NCBI RefSeq assembly: GCF_020520425.1
Contig: NC_079487.1
Span: 104,876,141-104,940,140, forward strand
Reading direction: 5' to 3'
Origin: Spinacia oleracea
Taxonomy: Eukaryota > Streptophyta > Magnoliopsida > Caryophyllales > Amaranthaceae
Length of the DNA: 64,000 nucleotides
Shown here one piece after another: positions 24,629 through 38,263 of the stretch. The notes below the pieces were generated by a model. That model worked only from the letters and a program-made list of their open reading frames with translations, searched no databases and was not told the origin of the DNA. The first letter of the stretch is position 1. Every line of letters begins with the position of its first letter. The position numbers were made by a program, and so were the translations under genes.

Positions 24629-27117
24629 TCAGCGCCATTCTGAGAACTCATCACTCATAGAGTCATTCTCATTCTCATTTTCGTTCTCGTTCTCGTTCTC
24701 ATTCTCATTCTCATTCTCATTCTCATTCTCACCGTCGTTGGATGGCGTTTGCATGCAAGCTTTGATAATGCTTCTGTACTTGTCAGGGTGATCCCACCAT
24801 GTTGGGGTTTTGATAATGGCTCTCTCCAACCAATACCTGTCCACCTCTTTCTTTTCTGTCATCTCCTTGAAGAAGTCATCCCATCTGTCCAACACACGAG
24901 ATAGACGAACACTCTTTTTGCCACCAAATATATATTTGAAGTAGTCTTTGCCTAGCTTTGCCATCTCTGCGCCGTTGATGATATACATGTACTGAAACCA
25001 TCATCATCAGAGTGAAAGCATCACCATACAGCTTTTTTGAGGAATAGCAGAATTAGGATATACTACATTCTCTACAAGTATAAGCTTTTCATATATTCGC
25101 CTAATAACAGAACATGAATAACCACATATGCATCTCAGAATTGGACCAAGGACAAGATCATACACCATCAAGGCAACAACATCATACAGAAGAGTCCATC
25201 TTCAATAATAACTACACATGGTGTGTTAGAATAGAATATAAATGCGCATGTTTTGTTCTCCTAATCAACTCAATCTAGCAACCCTGGAAGAGTATTCTTA
25301 CCAAAAAGATGAAACCCAAGGTTGCTAAGATCACTTGTATAGTCTCTTCTAATACCCCAGAGGAGCCTTCTTCCTCAGTTCCACCGAAACCACCACCACC
25401 TCCACCGCTGCCACCTCCTCTACCGCCTGGGGGATTTCCACCATCATAATATTCTCGTTTCTCAATCTGTTGTTTCAATACATCTTCCACAGAAGATTTC
25501 TTTCCCAAGTTTTCAATGGCATTTCCGAAAGATTTCCACAGAGGATCCTGGAAACAGTTCACAGTCATAAAATCATAATCAAATGTTGATCTTGTAACAA
25601 AACACAATTGACCAGGTCCACACAGATGATGGATATACAAAATAAAAATAAATAAACTATTCTCTGTGATTGGGTTAATGAGTTCTTTTTAGTGTCCACT
25701 AAAAATAGTTAGAAGTCTCAGGACTTATGGGGTGTTTGGGTAGCAAGAAGAAGGGTAAGGAAAGGAGTGAAAAGAGGAAGAGGATAGGAAAGGTGAGCTC
25801 CATTTTCCCTCCAAATCTCTATAATTTTGGAGGGATGGTGTTTATTAAATAGGGAGGGAAAATGGATGTATCCCTCTCCTTCCTTTTCCAACCTTTTATC
25901 CAAACAAGGGAGCTTGTGCCCCTCCCTCTCCCTTTCCCTTCCCTCTTTTCTCTCCATTTTTTCTTATCCAAACTAAATGTTAGGCTTCATTCTTTTCACA
26001 TGAACTTTTCGTAACAACCTGCAATTGTCAAAACTTAATTTTAGTTGTAAAATGAACTTGGTGGCCCTTTTTATGAAGAATTGGCTATATCTGAACCTAT
26101 TTTTTAAGGTGAAGAGAACAAAGGCAGTTTCATGACTTGAGTAAAGATACTGACATTGAATATCCCAAACGAAGCCTTCCATGTCATCACTTGAGAACTT
26201 TATGTTGAAACGTACCAAGCGACCTATAAATGATATGGAGTACTAGAACTACTTGTCATTCGAGATTTTTTTTTTTAAAAGGTGCACGAGAGAGATGGGG
26301 ATAATAAAAGCTCAAATCCACTCAAAAAGTAAATATCTACCACCTTCTGGCACATACTGTAATAGGAATTTTGAAAAAGGTCAAAAAAGAAATGGAGATT
26401 TTGCAATGAGGATTTGCTCCCCTATCTCCCTTCCCTTTCACTCCTAAATTATCAAGTAGGGTGAGCACTTAAATCCAGCCACCTTCCCTCCATTACCTTG
26501 TTGTTCTATTGGGTTTGAACACTTAGAAGTATGAGTAAGAACAAAATAAAATGTGTGCCACTTGCAAGGGAATGCCTGAAATTGAAGCACAACATAAGCA
26601 ACTATTGATTTTTCTTCATTCAATCGATTACCAGTATTTACATACTGTCACAAATTTCCCAACAAAGAAAAAATCACGGGAATATACAAACTGCATACTC
26701 TAAATTGTTTTTTTTTTATGGGAGAGGCTTTGATTTTCATAAATAGCCACCAAATTAAGCACAGGTATTTGTACTCTAAAATGTTTTTATCTCTTAATTT
26801 TGCTACCAAAACGGGCCATACAAACACCAATCATGTTAATCCAAAATCTGATAAAAGACACATATAAATGACAGAGCAACTGTTTTTACCTGATTTCCAC
26901 TCCCAGCTCTCGCTTCCCCACCAGACAGACAAACTGGCATACTCTGTTTGCATTTCAGTGCATTGGTTGTGATCTTCAACGGAACCCGGAACTTTAGAGG
27001 AGGGCGACGGACAAATGTGACAGGAACTGTGGGTAAAGGGCGAAACCCCTGTACATTTTGCCTATTAATCACATATGTTTTAGGGCATAACACATTGTTT
27101 ACCTGAGTAGAAATCAT
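24629..27117 (-). CDS. Unknown plastid-type glycine-rich membrane protein, three exons
   Basis: Exons, 5' to 3' on the minus strand: 26890-27117, 25302-25547, 24629-24991. They total 837 nt (278 residues plus stop) with GT-AG junctions. The first about 55 residues are rich in Ser/Thr/Arg and hydrophobic residues with few acids, which would suit a chloroplast transit peptide. Then come DPLWKSFGNAIENLGKKSS and VEDVLKQQIEKREYY, a glycine-rich stretch, and a membrane segment near residues 140-160 (QVILATLGFIFLYMYIINGA). A soluble C-terminus follows: YFKYIFGGKKSVRLSRVLDR, WLERAIIKTPTWWDHPDKYR. It ends in about 11 Asn-Glu repeats encoded by a CATTCT-type microsatellite, a likely length-variable tail. 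I remember similar plant proteins annotated only as uncharacterised chloroplast proteins and give no function. A 5'-UTR exon near 28849-28990 is possible. Confidence 0.85.
25728..25975. mobile_element. hAT-like MITE in intron 1 of the glycine-rich protein gene
   Basis: The left end has GGGGTGTTTGGGTAGCAAGA. The right end, read on the other strand, has TTTAGTTTGGATAAGAAAAA. These are imperfect inverted ends of the GTTTGG type common in hAT-derived MITEs. The interior is a symmetric mix of GGAAAGG and CCTTTCC words. The duplication was not resolved, so boundaries are approximate. Confidence 0.5.
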
Positions 27118-28990
27118 ATTCTTAATTATTGTGTCAAAACTTCATGAATTGCACCAAGAGCTTCCTCTTGAATTATCACTGCATATGAACATTGTACAAA
27201 TATATGAGATTACCAGCTTGCCCAGTTTCACTCAACTCCTAATTGAAAAAATAATTCAACCCACAATAACCATACCATCTAACTAGAAGGCTACCTGGTA
27301 TTACTAACAAAGTTTGTTTTTGTTTTGTTGTAAATTTTAGTTGCATCGACAGAAAGTACTTTTCTTGAAAAATAACAAAAAATAAAAGAGTACGAAGTAA
27401 AACCGCAATGAATTTTCTCTAGAACAACAAAGTCTTCCAAAAAAATGCGACTCTCAAGAGGGAGATAACTAGAAGTAGAGCAAGTTTTTTTCTGAACTAG
27501 TGTAACATATATTTAACAGAAATTCAACTACTATCACCTATTGCTTCACCTTGACATCTCTATCAACATATACACATCGCACCTTCAGGAAAAAGTTCAG
27601 AATCCTGAAACTGCATTTGAAGACTTAGGAACCAGACTTCCTAAGTTGCATTAATTCTCATTGACAATGAACAACAAAAACACAAGCATCAAATTACTAA
27701 CTTCTGTTGATAATGCAGGCAGAAATCATGCATGCGTACCCTAAATATTTTTGGAAAATATTATACCATTAATATATAAGTAAACTAATTATCAAATCAA
27801 AAAAAAAAAAAAAAAATATATACATATATATATATATATATATAACTAATCTATTGAGCAGTGCCAGTATGATTGCCATATAACAACTGAGTGAGGCATC
27901 CCCCCAAACAAGTTAAAAGCACAAACACCCTAGTGTATCTCCCAACATCAGTGGGGTACTGAGGTCTAGCGCCAAACCAACAAATAAAGCACACAAAATG
28001 AAGGGCATTGTATCTGTTGCATACTGTACATTTGCAAATACATTGTCACGCACTATAGCCGTAAATCAGATGGAATTCAAATATAATCAGATAGAAGGAG
28101 CGCAAAATGCCTAAACCAACGGAACCGTGATGCAATATGAATAAACTTAATTCAGGAAAATGAAGGCAACTCGAAGTTCGTGTGACTAATCTGACTATTC
28201 CATTCACCTAGAGGGAGACCTAATTTTTCTTCGGGGGACAAGACTAAACAATGTACATTTTGTTAAAGATTCAAAAGGCAACAGTCCACCAGAGAGCTTG
28301 TTCCCCTATTAGATATGCCCCTACCTAATATACTAGTATAGCACCAACCAATAATCAGCGGGATGTCAGTGGGGCAGGTTTTATAGGAGACCCACCCCGC
28401 ATCTGCCCCAAGCAGGTGGGGATTGGGGAGGTCTAGCGGGTGATGGGGCGAGAATGGGTATAAAAATTGTACCCGGGTATAAAAATTGCACCATAGTATC
28501 AATAGCTCATTTAACTAGTGGTGCCACTTTCAACGATGAAAATGAGACTATTGGAAGCTCGCTGATCACGCTTAGCCCTCGAAACGCATTTCTTTGGACA
28601 AAAAATCAGAAAAATGGAATCATATTAAAGAGGATTATACGATTTCAATTAGAATTCTCATGAAAAACACCCGAAACAATTTGACAATATGAAACCCTAG
28701 CATATCAGGAAAAATCGAAATACAAAATACGAATTTCATAACACCAAAACAAACCCAACATAATATATTCAACAATTTAGAAAATTACATGTTTGAATCA
28801 ATAAAAATACAAATAAAAATCATCAGAAAATTCGAATGTAGATAATTACCTAGAATAGCGCAACAGTGACAGAGAGGTAGTTGGAACAGGCGCCTCCGGC
28901 TAGAGATACAACTACAAGTCCAAGATGTTTCTCTTCTTCGAGGGTTTTCACTTTTCAGTCTTGAGAGGAGGAATTGAGGAAGGAGATGCA
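27118..28990 (-). promoter_or_regulatory. Probable 5'-UTR intron and leader of the glycine-rich protein gene
   Basis: On the minus strand, a leader-like segment (about 28849-28990, with CCGGAGGCGCCTGTTCC) ends in CTAG|GTAATTATC, a good donor. An acceptor-like ATATGCAG sits near 27181, about 65 bp before the ATG. The intervening 1.67 kb holds the duplicated segment at 27412-28085, an A-run plus (AT)n near 27800-27843, and a GC-rich patch at about 28370-28480. No other gene is seen. Confidence 0.45.
27412..28085. repeat. Duplicated upstream segment, copy B
   Basis: Homologous to 20845-21538. The shared order starts in GAGATAACTAGAAGTAGAGC and ends in ACGCACTATAGCCGTAAATC. The main differences are an A-run plus (AT)n expansion at about 27800-27843 and the loss of about 40 bases near 27887. 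It lies about 295 bp upstream of the glycine-rich protein's ATG. Confidence 0.9.
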
Positions 28991-29057
28991 GAGCACAGTT
29001 TCGGAGTATGAGGAGATAGAAAATTTCTAAATCCACACTTATTTGAGTAACTTTCCC

Positions 29058-29160
29058 CTTTTTTTTTTTTTTTTTTTTTTTAAAGAGCTGAATTGGACTT
29101 AACTAAAATTAATTGAAATGAACTGAACTGAACTGAACTGAACTGAATAATTAATAAATA
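29058..29160. repeat. Poly(T) tract and (AACTG)n repeat
   Basis: A T-run at about 29058-29080 is followed by GAACTGAACTGAACTGAACT pentanucleotide repeats at about 29120-29147. Similar AACTG/AATTG repeats recur at 32385-32438. The transposon block from 29162 to 32384 is thus bracketed by matching simple sequence. Confidence 0.8.
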
Positions 29161-29161
29161 A

Positions 29162-29424
29162 TACTTCCTCCGTCTTTTAATACTCGCAACGTTTGGACTT
29201 TTGCCACTATTCATATAATCTACTTTGACTATTCGTAGTGTTTTTTGTATACGATAAAACATAGTCATGTGGGATCTTATTAGATTCGTCTCAATGTGTA
29301 TTTTCAAAATATCAACTTTTTATAATTTTTGCATAAAGAGAATTTAAGATATAAATGATCAAAGTTGTGCATTGGCATGCGTGAAACTAACAAACGTTGC
29401 GAGTATTAAAATACGGAGGAAGTA
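29162..29424. mobile_element. Stowaway-like MITE
   Basis: About 263 bp with near-perfect inverted ends: TACTTCCTCCGTCTTTTAAT at the left and ATTAAAATACGGAGGAAGTA at the right, continuing inward with CGCAACGTTTG. TA at both edges. No ORF. Confidence 0.85.
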
Positions 29425-29429
29425 GATGA

Positions 29430-29511
29430 TAATACTTTGTAATAATATGGAACAAATAATAATAAATTAATAGTAAATAATAATAATAAAATAAATAATA
29501 CTCCGTAGTAC

Positions 29512-29574
<63 letters not shown>
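29430..29574. repeat. (AAT)n-rich low-complexity tract
   Basis: Interrupted AAT/ATA repeats between two Stowaway-like MITEs. It contains an isolated ACTCCGTAGTACT palindrome near 29500. Non-coding. Confidence 0.85.
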
Positions 29575-32244
<2,670 letters not shown>

Positions 32245-32290
32245 TTTACTTTATCTTTGTAGTTTGTTAAGCTCGTAACGTTTTGGTGGT

Positions 32291-32384
<94 letters not shown>
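32291..32384. repeat. (TAA)n microsatellite, right of the retrotransposon relic
   Basis: About 31 TAA units begin 46 bp after the stop codon of the relic, directly following GTTTTGGTGGTT. This may be the element's own 3' tail, the target repeat, or both. Confidence 0.95.
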
Positions 32385-32809
32385 GTTGAATTGAATTGAA
32401 TTAAATTAATCTGAATTTAACTGAACTGAACTGAACTGCCAAATAAGTCATGAAACTGCAAATAAAAAGAAGAGGGCCTAAGTGTCTAGGTGGCTTCGTA
32501 CTGACACAAGTGGTTCGTATGGTACCCATTAATTTGGTATTGGTACTAAGACTAGTATGTTATTAATATAACAATATATTGCTAAGAAATACCAATATAA
32601 ATTATTTGTGTTTTGGTACTGGCATATGTTGTGTTGGTACTAAAAATGGTTGTATTTCAAGTCACTTGTGTCCATATGGAGACAAGTTATTTGAGGTCAG
32701 AGTTTGAGCTAGAAGTGCTCCTGGAAGAGGAGTGGGACATTTGTAATCTTTATTTTTATTTTTTTTAGAAAAGGAAATTTGTAATCTTAGTAGGAGCTTT
32801 CCAATGAAA
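32385..32809. other. Simple repeats and unassigned sequence
   Basis: Begins with GAATTGAATTGAATT and AACTGAACTGAACTG repeats (to about 32438). The rest (32440-32809) is unassigned and shows no coding exon or inverted-repeat element. Confidence 0.6.
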
Positions 32810-33266
32810 CTAGTTATGCCCCGAATAATAGACAAATGGATCAATCAGATTATTATATAACTTGTTTTGAGTCCAATTAAATTTGTTACATTACAATATA
32901 TCTTACTTTGAGTATGCTTTAATAAATTTTATCATGTAAAGATTAGTAACTCGCAAAAGTATCGACTAATTAGTGATGTGAGACTATTAATAAATGATTC
33001 AGATCATTGTTTAATTATATTAACTTAATATAATTTTGGGGGATAAGAATCAATAAAATGAGTTGTGGCATAATGGTTATCATGTGTGACTAATAAATGA
33101 GAAGTCACACGTTCAAAACCTATATAACTAACATTTTTTCATGACAAAAAACTTATATATATGAGATGACATGTCAAAGATGACGATGTGTCATGTGGTC
33201 ATTATATAGGAAGCAACATGTGGCGTGATGGCATTCTTTGCCTTGGAGTTTTAATAATAGTATAGA
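32810..33266 (-). mobile_element. Helitron-like element (family A), minus orientation
   Basis: Read on the minus strand, the element starts at 33266 with TCTATACTATTATTAAAAC and CCAAGGC, as in the 5' ends at 36.96 and 48.28 kb. It continues through ACATGTTGC/ATGACACATCG-type words typical of the family. The 3' end is placed at a CTAG at 32810-32813, preceded on the minus strand by CGGGGCAT, a shortened version of the usual GC hairpin. It carries a tRNA-like segment at 33061-33120. The 3' end is the less certain boundary. Confidence 0.5.
33061..33120 (+). repeat. tRNA-like segment inside a Helitron (antisense to it)
   Basis: Reads AGTTGTGGCATAATGGTTAT, then a spacer, then ACACGTTCAAAACC. The spacing of A-box-like (GTGGCATAATGG) and B-box-like (GTTCAAAACC) words is that of a tRNA or tRNA-derived Pol III promoter. 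It has no complete cloverleaf, so it is not called a tRNA gene. Confidence 0.5.
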
Positions 33267-33563
33267 TAGGAACAGGGCAGATCAGTAGCAGATTAGGGAA
33301 TCAACTTTGACTCCTTTTATACAATTATGAACTTTACGTGACTTTCGCTAGAGCCTCCTCCTCCTCTACCAGATAACATGGATGCGCTCCAACTCACTCA
33401 AGAATGGGACGGCAAAAGTTTAGCATTTCTCCACTAATTTACTCATTTTTTTTATCTGAATTGTTTTTTTTAACGCATAGCACAACAACATACCCTGATG
33501 CAGTGATGCACCTAATAATTTCCACACACTCGTTGCTTATGGTCACTGGTGGGGTGAGTAAGC
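33267..33563. other. Unassigned sequence before the solo LTR
   Basis: About 300 bp. It contains a short leader-like, CTC-rich patch (33350-33400) but no supported exon. It ends in TAAGC, the left target-site duplication of the solo LTR. Confidence 0.5.
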
Positions 33564-34998
33564 TGATATGTTCATATTTTATAGTGTTTTTACCCTCGTC
33601 CCTTAGTACTTTTTGATCTCATGTGAGCTCTTCGGAGTGATTTTTAGTACTAATGTGCTCCTTTTAGTGTGTTTGTAGTTTCAGGTTCATCATTGTAAGA
33701 ATTAGCATATTTTTTGTGCATTTCCTACTCATTTGAATCAATACAAGAGATTATGTACTTTCGAGAGCACAAACATTGAGTTGGAAGAGTTTTCGAGCAA
33801 AGCGAATAGTGAAAGAAGTAGAAAATCGACACTCGTCTACTCTTTTGATCATAACTCAAATTTTACAAATCCAAATGCAGTGATTCCAATTTGGTTGGAT
33901 TTTAGACTTCAATAGCTTTCCTACGAGTGTTAATTTGCCTAATTCCGATAAAAAACGAAGGAGTTATAACGTTTTGAAGATAGAGACTTTGTGCAGTTTT
34001 GCACCGAAAATCGGCCGGGTTCTGAAAACCGGCCGGTTACGAGTGCAGCAGGGATTTTGGACAAAATTCCGCCCAGCAGGTTGCACCAAAAACCGACCGG
34101 TTTTCGATGCTTTTCCCTATTTTAGTCGGTTTCCTCCATATCTTTTTGGGGGAGCATATATATATATTAAACTTAGTTTTTCTTAGAGGGAAACTTTTAT
34201 TCCGTATCTTATTTTCTAGTTTTAAACACTTAGTTTATTTTCATTACTTAGTTTTATTCTCTCAATTTTTCAAAACACTTAGTTTTATTTTCAATTAAAA
34301 ATTCAAGCTTTCATTATTCGTTCTTTGTTCCCTTAGGTATTATTTCTTACTTTGCTTTATTATTTTGTTCTAATTATGTTTTCAATCAATATGTTTGCCT
34401 TAGTTATTTCAAATATGTGTGAGTAGTTCCATTCTAGGGTTTTGGGAATCCATGAACCAATATGAAAGGATGATTAATTATTGTTGATTGTTGGTATTAG
34501 CTGGTAATTCCTATTGATTGCTTCCATTTACTTTGCGATTAGATTTGCGCAGGTCTGATTGTATTAGTCTAGCAATATCAAGTTAAGATTCGAGAGATGT
34601 AAATTGATGTTTAGGTTTGTGTCAATAGGTAGAATTGGGATTAATACGTAGCGAGAGTCCGTTAATTCTAAGTCTATGATTAGTATCGATTCGAGAGAGC
34701 ATGCTAGTCTAATTAATTGCTTTATTGATTATTATTGATTGTTTATCATCCTGGATTGTTGGTCATTGGTGAACCTATGCCTTAGACCTTTTAATATCTG
34801 AATTCTTCCTTGTTTAATTATTGTCGTAGTTTTAATTATAAAAATCATCCCTTTTTCCTGTTTCCTAATAGTCTAGACCTTATATTTAGTAATAGAAAGA
34901 AAGCATGTTTCCCTGTGGATTCGATCCCTACTTCCCTTACTATCTTGTTAGTGGACTTAGGTTTATCTTTGATTAGGCGATACGACTTTAGCCTGTCA
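33564..34998. mobile_element. Solo LTR (Ty3/gypsy-like), 1,435 bp
   Basis: Begins TGATATGTTCATATTTTATA and ends TTTAGCCTGTCA, so it has TG...CA termini. It is flanked by the 5-bp direct repeat TAAGC at 33559-33563 and 34999-35003. The 3' part contains CCCTGTGGATTCGATCCCTA, a phrase resembling those near the ends of many plant gypsy-type LTRs. The middle has ACCGGCCGGTT-type repeats. No primer-binding site, gag-pol or second LTR lies next to it, so it is a recombined solo LTR. Strand relative to the lost element is inferred as plus from the phrase near the right end, but is left open. Confidence 0.8.
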
Positions 34999-35003
34999 TA
35001 AGC

Positions 35004-35652
35004 CAAAACAATTTCTATATAAGGCGATGCTCGTACTCGAGATCTCCCTTATTTTTATGTCGAGTATGAATATTGTAGGTCTTATTCCTCGTATAAACTA
35101 CGGAGTACGTGGCTGCTTGAATATACAGAAGTATTCTACTTCGTATATATTTTGGTTTGATATGATATTTTTCTAAAAATAGATAATGAATTATTTGTTT
35201 CATTTACAAAAAATTCACATGTTAGTAAGTGTACGGAAAATACTCAATATTTCATAGGAACACAAAAAAGTCAAGTAGTGAATAAAGATTTCAGATCTAG
35301 CCATCAAATTCAGACGAACTCCTATCTAGCAATTATATTCGATCAAATCCACTTTTGTGAATGAATGTATGTTTCATTTAACTAATTTCTAAAAATAAAA
35401 TTTTATATTACAACCATTCAGATTTTAGATTCGCAAATGGTTTCGGTTGACTCTCTACTCAAGGCTAGTCTAGTATTCTCACCTTAAAAAAAAGCGTCTT
35501 GATAACACTCTTATTAGGTGTAATTTCCCTTTTCTATTATTTAGGGAAATTATTTTTCACATCAAATGATACTAAAACCTTTATTTCACAAAATACCTTC
35601 TTTTTAAAACAATACTCAGTCTAGTGCCTACTTGTTAGAATCCAACCTTTCT
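35004..35652. other. Unassigned AT-rich sequence
   Basis: No supported exon, RNA gene or inverted-repeat element was seen here. It sits between the solo LTR and the LTR-like remnant. Confidence 0.5.
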
Positions 35653-36160
35653 TTATTTGTATTTTGTTTATACAATGCTCTCTATGACTTTTCTAATAGC
35701 TTTCTAGGGTTTAGGTAAAATTATTATGTTACTATCAATCTAGTGTTTACTGGTAGTTTGAAGCTAATTCAAAACCTCTATGAGGGGTATAAATATGAAT
35801 GAATTCCTACTTCTCACCAATTGTTGTTATCGCTTTATTGCTTGTGTTTTGTTGTACGGCTTTATAGATATTGTGCCGCCACCCACTCTAAAGCATCCAA
35901 AATCTCACAAAGTACTACAATCACGTAAATTTTCGCCGTCGGTCCCTCTTGTGTGTGTTATGCATACACAAGCGCCCCGATCGACCTTCGCCCCTCGCTC
36001 CAGTCGCCAATAGGTCGGCTAGAGAGTCCCTTCAAAATCAAATGCTTGTTTGTGCCCCTACGTGCCACGAGACACTCTGCACAAGGCTTGCATCTTGCCG
36101 CCAAAATGCAAGAGTGCGCCACACGGATCCGGTATCAAAATGTTCGGATCGTGACACAGG
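35653..36160 (+). mobile_element. Possible LTR-retrotransposon remnant
   Basis: Begins TGTTAGAATCCAACC and has a TATA-like GGGGTATAAATATG at about 35786. It then has a GC-rich stretch (35940-36130) ending in CCGGTATCAAAATG, which loosely resembles the TGGTATCA primer-binding site used by many plant LTR elements. No second copy or protein frame supports it, and the open frames in the GC-rich part match nothing known. This is a weak call. Confidence 0.3.
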
Positions 36161-36165
36161 TATGA

Positions 36166-36431
36166 TACTTCATTTGTTTCTTTTTACTTGCAACACTTTG
36201 TTTTTCATGATTGTCAATCCATAACTTGAACCATTAATATCTTTAATTTTGATAAAGTCTAAATTATAAAAAAAAAAAATGATATTTGAAAAATATATAT
36301 TAAGACGAATCTAACAAGATCGCAAATGAATATGTTTTCCCTTAAGTATAGATTATAAAAACTAAACAAAGTAAAGTATGTGAATAGTGTAAAAAGGAAA
36401 TTAAGTGTTGTAACTAAAAAGAAATGAAGTA
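36166..36431. mobile_element. Stowaway-like MITE
   Basis: About 266 bp. The left end is TACTTCATTTGTTTCTTTTT and the right end, on the other strand, is TACTTCATTTCTTTTTAGTT. Both continue with a CAACAC word. TA at both edges, AT-rich, no ORF. Confidence 0.8.
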
Positions 36432-37093
36432 CCTTCTATCACTTACTCCGCATTACCTAATTGTCGATCCATGCTCCGCCATCTATCGGAACATCAATTG
36501 AATATTTGAACAAGAGCTGGATAACATGACATGTGGTCTAACAATTTACTAAACGTCAAGTTGTCTTTTACTAAACAAGTATTTTAAAATGTACTCTATA
36601 AAAACAAAGCACAAACTTTACAAGTGTTTGGAGTCATTTTTACGTTCAAAAGGTTAGGTTAAGACTTAATAGGTTAGCTACTAAAAAGGGACTTGTTAGG
36701 TTATTGCCAAAACAAATAAAGAAACAAAATGAAACACTTGTTAGGTAACCTCAACCAACAAAGTAACGTTCGGTAAATAAATGAAAATTTGTTTGAAACT
36801 ACCTTATTAAAAAATCATGTTTTTTTTTAAAAAAAATACCTCATAATAAAAATGTTGTATGGAGCACAAACTAACTTTAAAACACAAAAATGTTATAAGA
36901 AAGTACCTTATGTCAGATTTCAGTATTGACTACAACAACAACAACCTATCTATCTATCTATACTATTATTAAATCTCTAAGGCAAATCATGTTACGCCGT
37001 CATGTGTCACCTTCTCTAAACATGACAAGGTGCCACATCAACAATGACACGGAGGATGTGCTTTTGCTAAATTGATACACAAAATATTTTTGT

Positions 37094-37150
37094 TAGGGTT
37101 CGAACATGAAACCAACAAGAAATATAGTAGAAAGCTTACCATCTTATCTA
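37094..37150 (-). repeat. tRNA-like segment inside a Helitron (antisense to it)
   Basis: On the minus strand it reads GATAAGATGGTAAGC, a spacer, then TGTTCGAACCC, matching A-box-like and B-box-like words at tRNA spacing. Same position and orientation relative to the Helitron as in the copies at 33, 48.4 and 48.9 kb. Confidence 0.5.
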
Positions 37151-37241
37151 TACTATAATACTATTATTTATGTCTTTTACTCTATTTAAATATATATAAG
37201 TGGGATAGGATTAGTGTAAGTGTATTTTTACTATTCTTTCA

Positions 37242-37718
37242 GAGCGATTTCCTTCAATATTGCTTAAAGAACGTCAAATTCAGAAAATGCGCCACTTTCT
37301 AACTTAATTCCCACCATACTGTCCACGTCAGCATTAAAATTGGTCTATTTTTTTTAACAAAGCGGCACTAAACCGCTATCTCAGGTAGCGGTTGACATAA
37401 GTAAAACGCTATCTCAGATAGCGGTTTAGATATTCCCTAAATCAAAACTTAATTACAGTGAACTTCCAAAACAAAAACTTACAGTACCCCTGTTATGTTT
37501 TAAAGCAAACCGCCAACTGAGATAGCGGTTTATAACATTGAACCGCAGTTTGCTTTAAAACAAAACCACTATCTCAGATGGCGGTTCAACGCTGAATCGG
37601 GAAAAAAAATACTTCTCTTTCTCCCTTGCTGACGTGGACGGTATGGTGGGAATTCACTTAGAAAGTAACGTATTTTGGGAATTATTGGATCTTTATGCAA
37701 TATTGAAGGAAATCGCTC
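37242..37718. mobile_element. Mutator-type MITE with ~95-bp terminal inverted repeats and four internal palindromes
   Basis: Each end reads GAGCGATTTCCTTCAATATT and stays homologous for about 95 bases, up to GTCCACGTCAGCA. Flanks are ATTCTTTCA (37233-37241) and ATTTTTTCA (37719-37727), a 9-bp duplication with one mismatch. The centre has four short palindromes built on ACCGCTATCTCAGATAGCGG-type words (about 37372-37398, 37402-37428, 37508-37532 and 37563-37587). No transposase. It sits in the Helitron at 36957-38163. Confidence 0.85.
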
Positions 37719-38263
37719 ATTTTTTCACATGGTTTATGTTATTACTTTTCTTATTTCACCACATAGTGATTGCAAGAAAATTTAATTTTGTTACCATTAT
37801 TGAAAATGGTTTTGATAATGACTGCATTTTTAATTTGTCATTTTTCTACATATAATAGAACACTTTATTTTCATTAATTAGTCAACAATTGTGTTAGCAT
37901 ATGTGGATCATAACATATACACAAAAAATTATTAGAATTGGACATGATTACAAATACTAACAACCCAAAAAGGGAAGAACACTATTACTTAAAATTGATA
38001 CGTACTACATACACTACATCACATCCAAATAAAATAAACGATCTCCGAAAAGTTATTAAAAAAAAAGGTCAAACTCGCATACGCGACACATGTAAACAAA
38101 TGCGTAAAAATTTCGTATATTATCCAACATTGTTACCGGGGCCTCGCCCGGAGCACAAACTAGGTTGTGTTTAAAAGAGTAGTTTATTACTAGCACAACA
38201 TTTATTTAAGATATGGAGGAGTTTTTTTTTTTTTTTTTACAAAAGTCGGTTTTTATAGTTTAT

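Larger units (their letters stand above)
36957..38163 (+). mobile_element. Helitron-like element (family A) hosting a Mutator MITE
   Basis: The 5' end is TCTATACTATTATTAAATC with CTAAGGC. The 3' end has the hairpin CCGGGGCCTCGCCCGG followed by CTAG at 38160-38163. An antisense tRNA-like segment lies at 37094-37150, and a 477-bp Mutator-type MITE (37242-37718) is inserted. A second 5'-end-like TCTATACTATAATACTATTA occurs at 37147, so the element could start there or be a fusion of two copies. Confidence 0.65.

Noticed and set aside
35949-36224. Open frames in the GC-rich patch at 36 kb
   Set aside because: No similarity to known proteins and no splice or start support. More likely part of a retrotransposon leader.
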